NCBI GenBank assembly: GCA_003254925.1
Contig: QANZ01028415.1
Span: 162,892-226,891, forward strand
Source: Chamaecrista fasciculata
Taxonomy: Eukaryota; Streptophyta; Magnoliopsida; Fabales; Fabaceae
DNA length: 64,000 nucleotides
Direction: 5' to 3'
Every line of letters begins with the position of its first letter. Positions within the stretch are counted from its first letter, which is position 1. The notes beneath the pieces were generated by a model. It did no database searches and had not been told where the DNA came from. It saw only the letters and a list, made by a program, of their open reading frames with translations. A program made the translations under genes and the position numbers. Shown in pieces: positions 21,111 through 32,099 of this stretch.

Positions 21111-23942
21111 CAACAAATTTAGTTCCTCTTCCATCCACTCTAATGATTACTGTGCTATATATACATTTTCATTTTCCCAAGTAATAATGAATCCTAGCAA
21201 CTGGGATGCAGATTGATATATGTGAATGAGAAGTAATAGAAGATAATGACAACTCGACAAAGATGTCTTTAAAGAGGCGGGAATAGCTTGAATGTTGCTT
21301 CTGCAGAGTCATGTATCTATTCTCTTGGTTACTTTGGATAATATTTGGCAGGTTAGAAATTATTCACTGGGGCAAATCTCATCCTCATTCCTTGGGTTTG
21401 TATCAAGAGCATTGACGATGCTAACTATCATGTCCTTTGTGTTTATACGTTGTTCATCTATTTCCTAGTGCTATTACTGAAAACTATTGAATCTAATGCA
21501 GTACTTGTCTGAAATGGACTGAGAGTGGTGAGTTGCATCCCTAGGTTTCTGTATCTGATTGAAATTCATTCTGGTAATTATTATATTTATGGTATGTCTT
21601 GTTGGACCCGTCACTGTAAAGTCCTCAATTAATAATTCACATTGAATTCAGGTCTGATTTCACTCACAAAGTTGTATATGTGAATAAATGACGACAAAAT
21701 TAGTGAGGTGAAAGGCAGCACTTTCCGCAGATTGTGTCTGCATCTGTTCTAAAATCATTGTGGGTCCCTTCTCACCCATGCCATTTCATACACAAAACTC
21801 AAACTCAAAAGTGGCTTTGCTATTAATTTACCAATCCAAATATGAATATCAATCATATCCTTTCTATCATTATTTCGTTGATTGTTATTCAAAGCTTAAT
21901 TAATCAATTAATTAATTAGACAATATTTATCTACTACTGAATTCCAGTTTTGCCCCTAATGGTGGTCCCTGCCTTTTGACACAAAAACACCTTGGGCCCC
22001 ACACTTTTCTGAACTCATCAGTACACATTTGCGGGTCCTGACATTCTCATTCCCCACATGTGAGAATGTGATCATTATTTGATAATAATATAACCACTTC
22101 ATAAATATCTATGTATGAAAATCCATAGATTTCTTAATTTCTTAACTTGTGCACAAGTCATCAGTTCGGTATTTGTCAGATCAAATTTAAGATCCAATCG
22201 ATTCAGTTAAATCTATTCTCTATTGAATAAACGAGGAACGGACAATAAAATATACTTTTCCAATTCATGAGCATAAAAAGTAAAGGATTTACTTGCTTGC
22301 AGTGGTGAAAAGTGCGGAAGATAGAAAAAAAGAAGGGAATATCAGATTAGAAACTTTTGGAGTGATTCATTCGTTCACTTATCTGTTATTTTTGTAGAGG
22401 CCCAAATAATGTGAAGCAATGTACATCTTCACTTGCCTCCCTCTTGATGTACTGAAAAAGACAACATTTAGTGTCCTTCTTCTGTTTACTTTAACCCAGA
22501 GAGATAGAGAATAAACACATTAAGTAATATATATCATCCTCACTCACACTTCTCACCTCTTGCCTACTTATAATCACTATTCCCATAACAAACTTCTCTT
22601 CTCTGCTACCTTTTCTATATATTTACTATTTACAATCTTTCATTATTACCTTCCTCAACATCATTCCCTTTGTCTCAATTCTTTTACACAACATTCCATT
22701 TTAATCAATCAATTCAAAAATATAACTCAATTTCAATTTAGAAAACAACAATTCAAGAATGGACCTTCTTCAACAGTGAAAAGCAGGTACTTGTCTGCAC
22801 TTCATTTGGGAACCCTCTGTGCCATAGACATTCTTAGCAAAGCAAAGGGAGGTAAGATGTGTGGTGAAGAATAGTTTTTCCCTTTGATGTAATCTATTAC
22901 TAAGGTACAACCACATTGTAAATATTAAATGGATGAAGAAATTAAGAAGATGCCAAGATGTAAAAGCAGGAAAGAATCCTAATTGGAGGGTCCAGGCCTT
23001 TAAGTTTAGCCTATAGATGAATCGAAGCTGCAGATATTGTCTTCATTGGACAGACATTAAAGGTGAGATTTTTAAAAGGTCATTCAATAGCACAAGTAAA
23101 AGCAAGTAATGTGAGGGAGTAAAAGCCTTGCCAACAACAATGATGGGAAAAAGGAAGGCTTTGAAAAGGGAGTACATTTAACATTTTCCACTAAACACGT
23201 CTTCTTTAAGTTTTGTGGATATTACATATTAAAAATTTGATCCACCTAAGAGAAAAAATAATAGTGAAGTAAGAAAAGAATCAATCATGTGAGGTTGGAC
23301 TTTTGAAGTTGATAGTAGAGTAGAACAGTTGCTTTGGACAAAGGGAAAGGAGCACCGTGGGAAATAAATGGGTAGAAAATTGGGTTCCATTATTTTAATT
23401 GGCAATTGGGTCCATATTGCCATATTATCATGGTAACACAGGAACACCTGGTCATCAATCATTTATAGTGTCATAAATTGGGTTGGTGAATCTGCCAATT
23501 AATAAGATATAAGATGTGGCTGACCATCACTATTGACTATTGACTATACAACATCATATTATTACCACTTATCTAGACTTCAAGTCTTCAACTACACTTT
23601 TTTTTTTTTTGTGAAATAGTCTTCTTACCTGTGTCTGTCTCACTGGCGCCCAAACTATCTATTTAGAAAGCAGGACCAACACAGAACAATAATGGGATCC
23701 TTTCCCTTCTATATATGATCCATAGATCATCCATTCATTGAGTTGCAACTTGCAATTAAGGAAGAATGAGAGTATGAGGAAATGATATACATCAATTAGT
23801 AAACTGAAATTAAGCTTAAGTTGAATGCTGGCCGGTGGAGACGAGTTTTATAAGTCTTCATTTTCCCTCTTTGTTTCCGTTATATTCATGAATCAAAATG
23901 AAAAAGAAGTTAGATATTAGTGATGAGCAGTGAACTTGCAGA

Positions 23943-23970
23943 ATCAGAGAGAGAGAGAGAGAGAGAGAGG
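23943..23970. repeat. GA microsatellite
   Basis: This (GA)n run also occurs, shorter, at the equivalent place in the paralogous region near 52035. That supports collinearity of the two duplicated blocks. Confidence 0.8.
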
Positions 23971-24641
23971 AGACATTGTGGTAAGCAAAGGATTCAAAAT
24001 TGATGATCCGAAAATATAGGGAAGTAAATGCAATATGCATATCAGTAGATAAGTGAAGAGAAATGAGAAAGAGAGCAAGAAATGAAACAATGAAGTACCT
24101 TAGATTTAAATGTGTGAAGGGGGTACTGCTGTCCCATCTATGAGTACGAGGGCAGAGTGAAGAAAGGCATTGAATTGAATAGAATGAGGAGCAGAAGCAA
24201 ATTGAAAGCAAAGAGTGAAGATGATCAAATTAAAGCTTTTACAAGTAAGTAGGATATTCATAAGAGATCATGAGAAAGAGTTGAGAATTGAGATGAACAA
24301 ACAAAGAGAAATGAAATGGTATTACTAGTAGTGGCTTCTAGCATGGAGAAGAAAAGAAAAGAAGAGAGATATTGTTAACTAATTGTTATAAATAATGGAG
24401 TTTAGTTTGGATTAGGATTAGAGAAGACAAGACAAGACAGCAACGTTATCTTAAATAATGGGTTAGAGGGAGTGGGACCCACCCACCCACAAATCACTCT
24501 CGGTGTGTAATAGTTATATTATTTTTGGTTGGTTCTTTTGCCTGAAGTTCCACGCTAAATGCCTCACATCGCATGAATACATACAAATATACAATACAAT
24601 ACGTTTCATGTGGGTCTGTACTGGATTCTCTTTTTAATATA

Positions 24642-25666
24642 AAGTAAACATGTAATACAGTCACTGAAAGATACGTTCGTTCACATTGTAGTCCCTGAAA
24701 GATATAAATGGTAGTTTTAATCCTTGAAAGATACGATCGCCGACACTTTAGTCCCTGAAAGATGTAAATGGTAGTTTTGGTCCTTGAGAGATGCACCGTT
24801 TGGACGATATAGTTCCTCTGTCACCAACAATTAAATATGACTAACGGTACAATTGATTTGGCCGGTTAAACCCTCATGTGGCACGTTAAGTTTGTCTTCA
24901 ATTAGCCACCTATAAGTTTGAGTTGGCAAAGGACCAATGTGGATCAAAATATGTTAGTCCAGGTTTTACATTCAAATATATTAAATCTCTAATAGAAATG
25001 TATTTGACTGTAGTTTGAAAACACCTAAAAGAGAAAACAATATATATAAAAAAATATTTACATAACGTCTTAATAGCTAATAAACTTCTTAGTGTGCTCA
25101 ATATGCACTGACTGTTGCTCATTATGTTATACCCATAACCAAGATGCAATCTTCATAATTGTCATAATCAGCTTAATAAAACTTCTACACTCTATAACCA
25201 TAATTAGCTAACACAATATATAAGCATAACCGCCACAATCACTAAGATGCAATCTGCATAAGTGTCACAATCAGCCAAGAGACTACAAACACCAAATGCC
25301 CAACAACAAACACCAAAAGAACAGAAATCACAAAAAAAAAAACTAAAACAGCTGAAAAAGCAAACCTTATTATCTTCACTATATGATGGCGACAAATTGA
25401 AATATGCTAATCTAGGTTTTACATTCAATTTAACATCATTAAGTGTATTTGCATTTACAGGAGACAGAGGCGTAAAGTCAGGGGAAGAAGAATTTAAAAA
25501 AGCTGGTGGAGGAGAAGGTATCGGCAAACTTCAAGGAGTTCTTCTAGCTGCAACATTCTTTTCCATTCTTGAGGATCACTCTCAATGGGAAGCCCTACCA
25601 TTTACATCTTTCGGGACTAAAGTGTCAGCGACTGTATCTTTTAGGGACTGTATTGCATGTTTACTC
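24642..25666. mobile_element. MULE element with 9-bp target duplication
   Basis: The ends are AAGTAAACATGTAATACAG and the inverse ending TTGCATGTTTACTC. The 9-bp repeat TTTAATATA is exact at 24633-24641 and 25667-25675. Subterminal arms carry repeated AGTCCCTGAAAGAT blocks. The interior has two internally repeated stretches (AGATGCAATCTTCATAA/AGATGCAATCTGCATAA near 25141 and 25243; GGTTTTACATTCAA near 24963 and 25412). No transposase is recognised. An open frame on either strand through 25204-25771 has no recognisable domain. Confidence 0.82.
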
Positions 25667-26497
25667 TTTAATATATTCCGTTTTTCTACGGAAAAAACAT
25701 ACAATACAATACGATATGATACCAAAAAAAAAATGTCATTATCGCATCATGGCCCAAGAAAAAGAAAATAAAAGAATGGTAAAGTAGGGAGTAGGGACAT
25801 TAGATTATTAGAGAAAGGAGAAGATAATATGAGAATATGAAAGCAAAGGCAAAGGCAAAAGGGTGGTCCCTACAACTAGAAAAACAGAAGAATGGTGAGA
25901 TGTGGGCCCTAGCAGTACCGTGTTACACCATCACTCTCATCTCACTCCTGTCCCTTTGCCACGTAATCACCCACAAAAGAGGGATTGCTTGGGGGCAGAA
26001 TAGTAATTGTGATAACTGATAAGTTGTAAGTGTGAGTGAAAGTGAGGTGAGGCTCATCACGTAACTTCCACCTTCTCATTCAAAGTTCAAACTCAATTTA
26101 TGTACATTTCAATTCATCCAACACATCATCAAATCCATTTCAAATCACCCAATCACAATACAAACCAAGGTTTGGCCCACATTTAGCTAGCTTCCATTCA
26201 AATATTTTATAATCTTGATAAAACGCTCAGATTCTTAACATCAAGTAATGGGATTTGACAATAAATAAAATAAGGTAATGAGATGCATGTTGTTGGACGC
26301 ATTAGCCTAATAGCCTTCAAAAAAACATTATAATATGTTGGTGTAGTAATAAGACAATACTGAATACACGAACCTTGGATCTTGCAGCATTAAAATATTC
26401 TCTACTTAATTAATTAGTTGCTTCTGCAGGATGTTCTATTATTGCTATAAGTAGTGACTGGACCATTGTTTTAATCAATTAAGTTAACAAATATATA

Positions 26498-26665
26498 CTC
26501 CTCCGATTCTATATAATGTTTAAGCATAGATTAAGAAAATAATTAATTTATTTAAAATAAGAGAAAAATAAGATAAAAAGATTAAACTATCCCTATTAAA
26601 TTACTTGAGAAATATTTATTTATTCATGACTCTACTATATATAATAGGGATAGAACCGGAAGGAG
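26498..26665. mobile_element. Stowaway-like MITE, copy 1
   Basis: The ends are CTCCTCCGATTCTATATAATG and its inverse ending ACCGGAAGGAG, with TA on both sides. It shares the interior AAACTATCCCTATTAAATTACTTG in reverse orientation with the element at 54378-54619. The CTCCCTCCG ends and TA target fit Tc1/mariner-derived Stowaway elements. Confidence 0.75.
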
Positions 26666-27309
26666 TACTATTTTTTTTTCTAATGGGCTTAATTCCCAGT
26701 AAAGTATACTGAAAAAACAATTAGATAATAATAAGAATTGTAAGTTTTGCAAAATGGAAAGATCCGTTGAAAATTTGGTGCGCTTGAATAAATATCTGTT
26801 TGCATCTGCATTAGAAAAAGAAAGAAAATAAATCATGGGTAGAAAAGAATATTTAGTATGTATACGTTAAAACAGGCCGAAAGCAAAACATAAATTTAAA
26901 AAGGGTGTAGGAACCGAAAAAAATTTAAAAGGGTGTAAACTTGTAAGGGAATTTGTAATTTCGAAAGAAAAATGTATTTTATTATTATTATTATTATTTT
27001 GGTGAGAGAAAAAGGTATATTTAGCATTTACATGACTCTCTCTAATCATGCACATCTTGCTGGTTGGCATCTATTGGTGGGTGGCTAAATAAAAAATAAA
27101 GAATTATTGAAGCTGAGGCCTGAGAGGTTTTGATTCCTGCATTATAAAATATGAAATCAGCATGCAGATTTAATTTTAATAAAGGATTAGAGTACAACAC
27201 ACACAGTGTCCTAAGAAATTTGGATGGAATGGTAAGGATAAAGACGATAAAGTAATAAAATAAGTGGAAGCAAAAAAAAAAAGGTAATAAAATAAGTGGA
27301 GGATTTTAG

Positions 27310-27598
27310 AAATGTAATTGAAGAGGAGAGTGGTGACGGCTAGGGTTTCTTTGTGTGCACGGTTATGAAGGGAGCCACGTAGGCGAGAAAGCTGACGTGG
27401 CATGGGGAGAAGAGGAAAGTGTGGGATAAACGACAGTGGGTCAACTATTTGTACAGTGGGCCCAATCTGACGTGGAAGAACTTGCATTTTGATTTAATAG
27501 AGATTGAACGGTGAGGATGAGAGAGTGTAGGGAAGGAGGGTGAATCGTGACCGTGGAGGAGAAGAGTGAAATAGCGGAAAGATGAGATTGGAGCTCAT
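27310..27598 (+). pseudogene. Relic of the TIC promoter and 5' leader
   Basis: Two motifs match the TIC upstream region in order. GTGACGGCTAGGGTTTCTTT with GAGCCACGTAGGC corresponds to about 40770-40825. GGTGAATCGTGACCGT with GAGTGAAATAG and AAGATGAGATTGGAGC corresponds to about 42458-42540. The match stops at about 27595, before any TIC coding exon. About 1.5 kb present between the two motifs upstream of TIC is absent here. Confidence 0.72.
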
Positions 27599-27599
27599 A

Positions 27600-27620
27600 G
27601 GACTCCATTGAGTTCTGTCA
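27600..27620 (+). other. Snippet of carboxylesterase 3' UTR
   Basis: GGACTCCATTGAGTTCTGT is identical to bases just after the CXE-A stop codon (15540-15558). It starts immediately where the TIC-leader match ends, so the join is a rearrangement breakpoint. Confidence 0.5.
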
Positions 27621-27699
27621 GTCTGTGTCGTTTGCTCTTCGAGAATATTTTTATGCATGTACTAAACATTCCCTTAATGTTAGTTGGTTATTTAAAATA

Positions 27700-28498
27700 G
27701 GTCAAAATCCTATTTTGATCCCTAATATTTTTTTTGTTTCATTTTGATCCTTAATGTTTTCTAAAAGTTTTATCATTGGTCCCTAACTATTGAATATAGT
27801 CATATCTCTCTAATTTTAAACTCAATTACTATTAAATCAAAGTTACGTGTTGAATTTGACGAGTTCTTTTTTTACTCAGTTGGAGTCATCGATAAACGAG
27901 GTCAAATCGGGTATGAAATCTACCCGAAAATGAGCTAATTGTTTTATGAATTTGGTTATATCTCTTTTGTTTCAAGTCTGAATGCAATAAAATTGAAGTC
28001 AAAAATTATTCTTGACGAGTTCTTTCTCTATCCAGTTGAAACCGTTGGCAAATGAGGTCAAATAGTACTATGATAATGAATTTGGTCAAAATATCAATAT
28101 TAACTTTTGAACTATTTGACATTGTTTGTCAACGGTTCCAATTAGACAAAGAAAAAATCGTCGAGAGTAACTTGTGGTTCCAATTCCATTGTATTTAGAC
28201 TTGAAACGAGATATATATATGATCAAATCCATGAAACAAGAGACCCATTTCATGTTCAATTTGACCTCGTTTGTTGATATTTCCAAATAGCCAAAGAAAG
28301 AACTCATCCAATTTAACCCATAACTCTAATTTAATTGTATTCATGTTTAAAGAGAGAGTGATATGATCATATTCAATAATTAGGACCCCATAATAAAACT
28401 TTTAGGAAACATTAAGGATCAAAATGGAATAAAAAAAACATTAGGGACCAAAACATAACTTGGGGTAAACATTGGGGACCAAAATAGATTTTTTACTC
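27700..28498. mobile_element. Foldback MULE-like element
   Basis: The left arm begins GGTCAAAATCCTATTTTGAT and the right arm ends CAAAATAGATTTTTTACTC. Both arms carry repeated TTTGATCC/GGACCAAAA blocks, and an inner pair of inverted segments contains GAGGTCAAAT and GACCTCGTTTG. Possible flanks TTTAAAATA and TTACAATAT are only similar, so no target-site duplication is claimed. Confidence 0.65.
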
Positions 28499-29961
28499 TT
28501 ACAATATAAAATCTAACATTTTAATGTCTTAAATCTAGTAAAAGAGAAATATATAGTTTGAATTAGGAAGTTATAAAATAAGATAGATGAATGAAAACTA
28601 AATTTGATAAATTTTAAGATATTTGCATATCAAGTTTTTTTTTTTTAAAAAAAAGTTAAATATACAGATTTGATGAGTTAAGGTAAAGTGCTATTGACTC
28701 ATACAGATATTATAAACTAAAGAAATTAAATATATTGGATTATATTTTATTAAATATATCTTAGAGGGACACATGGCAGGTATAAAGAAATTGTGAGAGA
28801 GATACACGCCATGTTGAGGAGCCACTCATCCTTCTTTAATTAAATATGTTGGATATGTTGGATTGGATTGGATGTTGGATGTTGGATGTTGGATTAGATT
28901 TGATTATATTAGATTAGATTAGATTAGATGATTACTAATACTTTTAACATGTTAATTTAAAGTCTATATTATAAAACGAAAAAAAGTATAAAAGGTGACA
29001 GAAGTAAGTACTGTCATTGGAGAAAATTGATAGGAAGGTACAATAGTTGAAATGTAAACATCTTGTAAGCATGAGCATACAAAATGTCAATTCCTTCATT
29101 TTTTGATTGTATTTTATTATTTGTTTATAAATATAAAACAAATATTTTGTATATGGATTTTAGAAAAATAATGAAACAGTTATTTGCCTGGAAATATGAA
29201 ATAGCCCAATGTCCAAATGCCTTTACTAAACTTTTAAAGTTAAATTGTAGATTCCAAACTTTGTTTTCCATTCTGTCCTGTCCAAATCCCAATATTGAAA
29301 GGGAAGTAGGGAACCCAATTTTTCAGTATGGGAAAAACCTTACCTGCTGCACAAGTCCCTTTAAATCAACAATACAAATAAACATAGAAGCTCTCATAAA
29401 CTTTTTTTTTTTTGTTCTTATGAACTTTGCTTCATTCATAGCTCCATAATGATAGGTACAAATCATATTCCTTTTATAGAGGAAATACACATAATAAATA
29501 AAAGATACATAAAATAAAGTAACTATTTTTCCCTAAAATCATGTATCTACTAGTTAACTCATATATATGACTAATTCAAAACTAAACTAAATCTCTAAAA
29601 TTCAAATATGATGCAACAGATTCATGCTTCCAATAACAATATTATTTTATTATTATTATTAATTCCCAACATTGCATTGCCGTTTGATGCTTATTAGTTA
29701 AAAGTTGAGTTATGGTACTTTTCCAACCTTTTCAATTTCCATGTTTTCCTCTCCAAATTTCAATATGTATAAACTATAAAGAAACCCGATTTCCTAAGCT
29801 TTTTTGCTGCTCCAAGTCCCATAAAGTGATTGTGTGAATATTGATGATATCTAATCATCTAAATGCTTGTTTAATTTGTGTATATATATAATAAAGCATA
29901 TATACCACCACTCATATATCACCTCTCTGAAATCTCAGAATTAGTCTAATTTTATATCATC
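28499..29961. other. Intergenic DNA upstream of CXE-B
   Basis: This stretch is AT-rich. It includes a short tandem array at 28838-28930 built on TTGGAT/TTAGAT units (copies of GATGTTG and TTAGA). A TATATATATAATAAAG stretch at 29881-29896 may be the CXE-B TATA region. No exon is supported. Confidence 0.4.
28838..28930. repeat. Short tandem array of TTGGAT/TTAGAT units
   Basis: Successive GGATATGTTGGAT, GGATGTT and TAGATTAGATTAGA units drift from GGAT-rich to TTAGA-rich. It looks like simple slippage expansion. Confidence 0.7.
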
Positions 29962-31544
29962 ATGACTTCCTTCATCTCCATTGATAGCAACAAAAAAGTA
30001 GTGAAGGAGATCCCAACGTTCCTGAAAATCTACAGCGATGGTAGCGTAGAACGGCTACAAGACACCCCAATTGTGCCACCTTGCCCACAAGACCCTAAGA
30101 CAGGAACAGCATCGAAAGACGTTGTGATCTCAGTGAAACCTTTTGTCTCTGCTCGTCTTTTCATTCCAAAACTCGACCATGAAGACCAGAAGCTCCCAAT
30201 CTTGGTGTACTTTCGTGGGGGTGCATTCATCTTCGAATCTGCCTTCTCCGATCACTTCTACACTTACCTCAACCACATTTGTCTGCATGCTAAATTCATG
30301 GCCGTCGCTATTGATTACAGAATGGCCCCTGAACACTTACTCCCTGCAGGTCCATAATCTATACTATATATTATATAGGCCAAACTCCAATTTTGGTCCT
30401 TCATGTTTGCTCAAAATTCTGTTTTGGTCCCTCAAGTTTTTTTCGTTCTGTTTTGATCCCTCAATTTTCTAAAAAGTTTCATCGTTAGTCCCTGACTCTT
30501 TTTCATCCATTTTTTCTGTTAGAAAAAAGAAAAAAAATTAACTTTCATTTTCCAATAATTTTGCTCTTTTGCATTAAGGTCTTTCCCTTTTGTAAAAGAG
30601 CAAAATTATTAAGAGGTGAAAGTTAGTTTTTTTCTTTTTTTTTTAACATAAAAAGTGAATGGAAAAGCATCCGGGAGTAACGGTGGAACTTTTTAGAAAT
30701 TTGAGGGACCAAAATAGAACAAAAAAACTTGACGGACCAAAACAAAACTTTGAGCAAACATAAGGAACCAAAATATGACTTTGGCCTGTTATAAATATGC
30801 ATCGTTATGTGTTGAATCAATTTGACAATTGCTGTTCTAAATGGGCTAATAACACCATACTCCGTTTGTGTTAAAAGAAAGACACAAACTTTAATTCAAT
30901 TCATGAAAAATGGTATGCCTTTTTTTTCAGGTTATAACGATTGCTGGACTGGTCTTCAATGGGTAGCCTCTCATTCAACCAAAAGCCCTCCTCCCATCGA
31001 TCCATGGCTAACCAACCATGGAAACTTCGACAAGGTTTTTTTCGGAGGTGACAGCAGTGGAGGCAACATTGTTCATAACATGCTCATGCGTGCTGGTTCC
31101 GAGCCCTTACCTGGCAACCTCAAAATCTATGGTGCCTTCATGAACCATCCTTCATTTTGGGGTTCCACACCCATTGGGTCCGAACCCATGGATGAGACAT
31201 ACGTGCCCATGGCTTGGCGATTCACGTACCCTTCGGCTCCTGGTGGGCTCGACAGTCCCATGCTTAACCCAATGGCTGAGGGTGCACCCAGCTTGGCTAA
31301 CCTTGGATGTCGCAAGCTGTTCGTGAGTGTTGCTGGCAAGGACTATCTTCATATCAGAGACAGAGCCGTTTTGTACTGCGAATCTCTCAAGAAAAGTGGA
31401 TGGCAAGGGGATATTGAGTTTTTTGAAGAGGAGGACGAGGACCATTGTTACCATATGAACTTTCGTCATACTCCCCAGGCTCAAAAATTGATCGCTCTCG
31501 TCATTCATTTTCTTCGCAAACATGGCCATCATGGATCCGCTTAA
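29962..31544 (+). CDS. Class-I carboxylesterase CXE-B with one intron and an altered oxyanion hole
   Basis: Exon 1 is 29962-30349 and exon 2 is 30931-31544. Together they encode 333 aa with a perfect frame across GCAG|GTTATAAC (LLPAGYNDCW). The donor is GTCCAT and the acceptor is a T-run ending CAG. The fold matches CXE-A and CXE-C. Nucleophile Ser171 is in GGDSSGGNIVHN, Asp267 in AGKDYLHIRDR and His301 in EDEDHCYHM. Two features are unusual. The HGGG motif is RGGA (residues 85-88), losing the conserved first His. Two residues (HI) are inserted after the catalytic Asp loop. CXE-A and CXE-C have no intron. The frame is otherwise undamaged, so it may still be made, but esterase activity is doubtful. 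Without splicing, translation stops after 131 residues. Confidence 0.85.
30350..30930 (+). other. Intron of CXE-B
   Basis: This 581-bp intron interrupts codon 130. About 410 bp of it is a MULE MITE (30378-30786). The splice sites sit in matching CAGGT contexts at the two ends (GCAGGT and TCAGGT). The two flanking paralogues are uninterrupted here. Confidence 0.75.
30378..30786. mobile_element. Foldback MULE MITE inside the CXE-B intron
   Basis: The ends are GGCCAAACTCCAATTTTGGT and the inverse ending ATATGACTTTGGCC. The arms of about 200 bp carry repeated TTTTGGTCC blocks and are nearly fully complementary around 30570-30605. The flanks TATTATATA and TGTTATAAA are an imperfect 9-bp duplication (two mismatches). 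Its right terminus resembles that of the Pack-MULE at 4404-5578. Confidence 0.78.
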
Positions 31545-31747
31545 TTAGCTTCTTCTTATTCCATTTAATTTCTTCAACTATCTGCTTTGGTTATGTTACA
31601 ATAGCTATTAATAATATCAACCCATCTATTTGTATGGTTCGATTTCTGCAATGAATTAATAATACTCTCCTTTTTCATAAGAGATCAAGTGAATATAATG
31701 TCACAATTTCCTTCTTACTGTTGTCATACAATCTCTCTTTATTTAAG

Positions 31748-32089
31748 GGCAAAAACACCAATTTTATCCCTAAATTTTACACTAACCGTCAATTTTGTCT
31801 TCAATGTTTCATATTTTGGTTAATGTTATCTTTTACTCTTACTTTATCCAAATATTAGCAACCGAATCTACCTGATTAATGATGTATAATGTAAAATTAA
31901 TAGAAAAAAAAACTCAAATTCTAACTCAGATTGTAAAACAAGATGTCGTCAGTTGTTAATTTATTGAAAGAAATTAGTTAATAAATAAAATTGACCAAAA
32001 ATATAAAATATTGAAGATGAAATTTATTATAAAAAAATATTAAGGATAAAGTTGATAATTGGTGTACTGACGAAATTAGTACTTTTTGC
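31748..32089. mobile_element. MULE MITE in the CXE-B 3' flank
   Basis: The ends are GGCAAAAACACCAATTTTAT and the inverse ending AGTACTTTTTGC. It is flanked by TTATTTAAG (31739-31747) and TTATTTAAC (32090-32098). The paralogous flank of CXE-A at 15580-15595 has a single uninterrupted TTATTTAAG, so the empty site confirms both borders. Confidence 0.85.
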
Positions 32090-32099
32090 TTATTTAACT

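Larger units (their letters stand above)
21190..26080 (+). repeat. Duplicated TIC-downstream region, copy 1
   Basis: This diverged copy of about 49.3-53.9 kb is collinear and in the same orientation. The best blocks are 22268-22510 (with 50640-50935), 22540-22735 (with 51040-51240), 23340-23560 (with 51590-51770) and 23800-23975 (with 51930-52055). There is no long open frame. One MULE (24642-25666) is present only in this copy. Confidence 0.72.

Noticed and set aside
22300-24250. Possible microRNA precursor in the conserved blocks downstream of the TIC relic
   Set aside because: I looked for the mature sequences of the common conserved plant miRNA families that I know and saw none, and no long hairpin is evident. 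An unknown one is not excluded.
25204-25771. Open frames of 107-169 codons on both strands
   Set aside because: They lie inside or across the edge of a MULE, have low-complexity Lys- or Cys/Phe-rich content, and show no recognisable domain.
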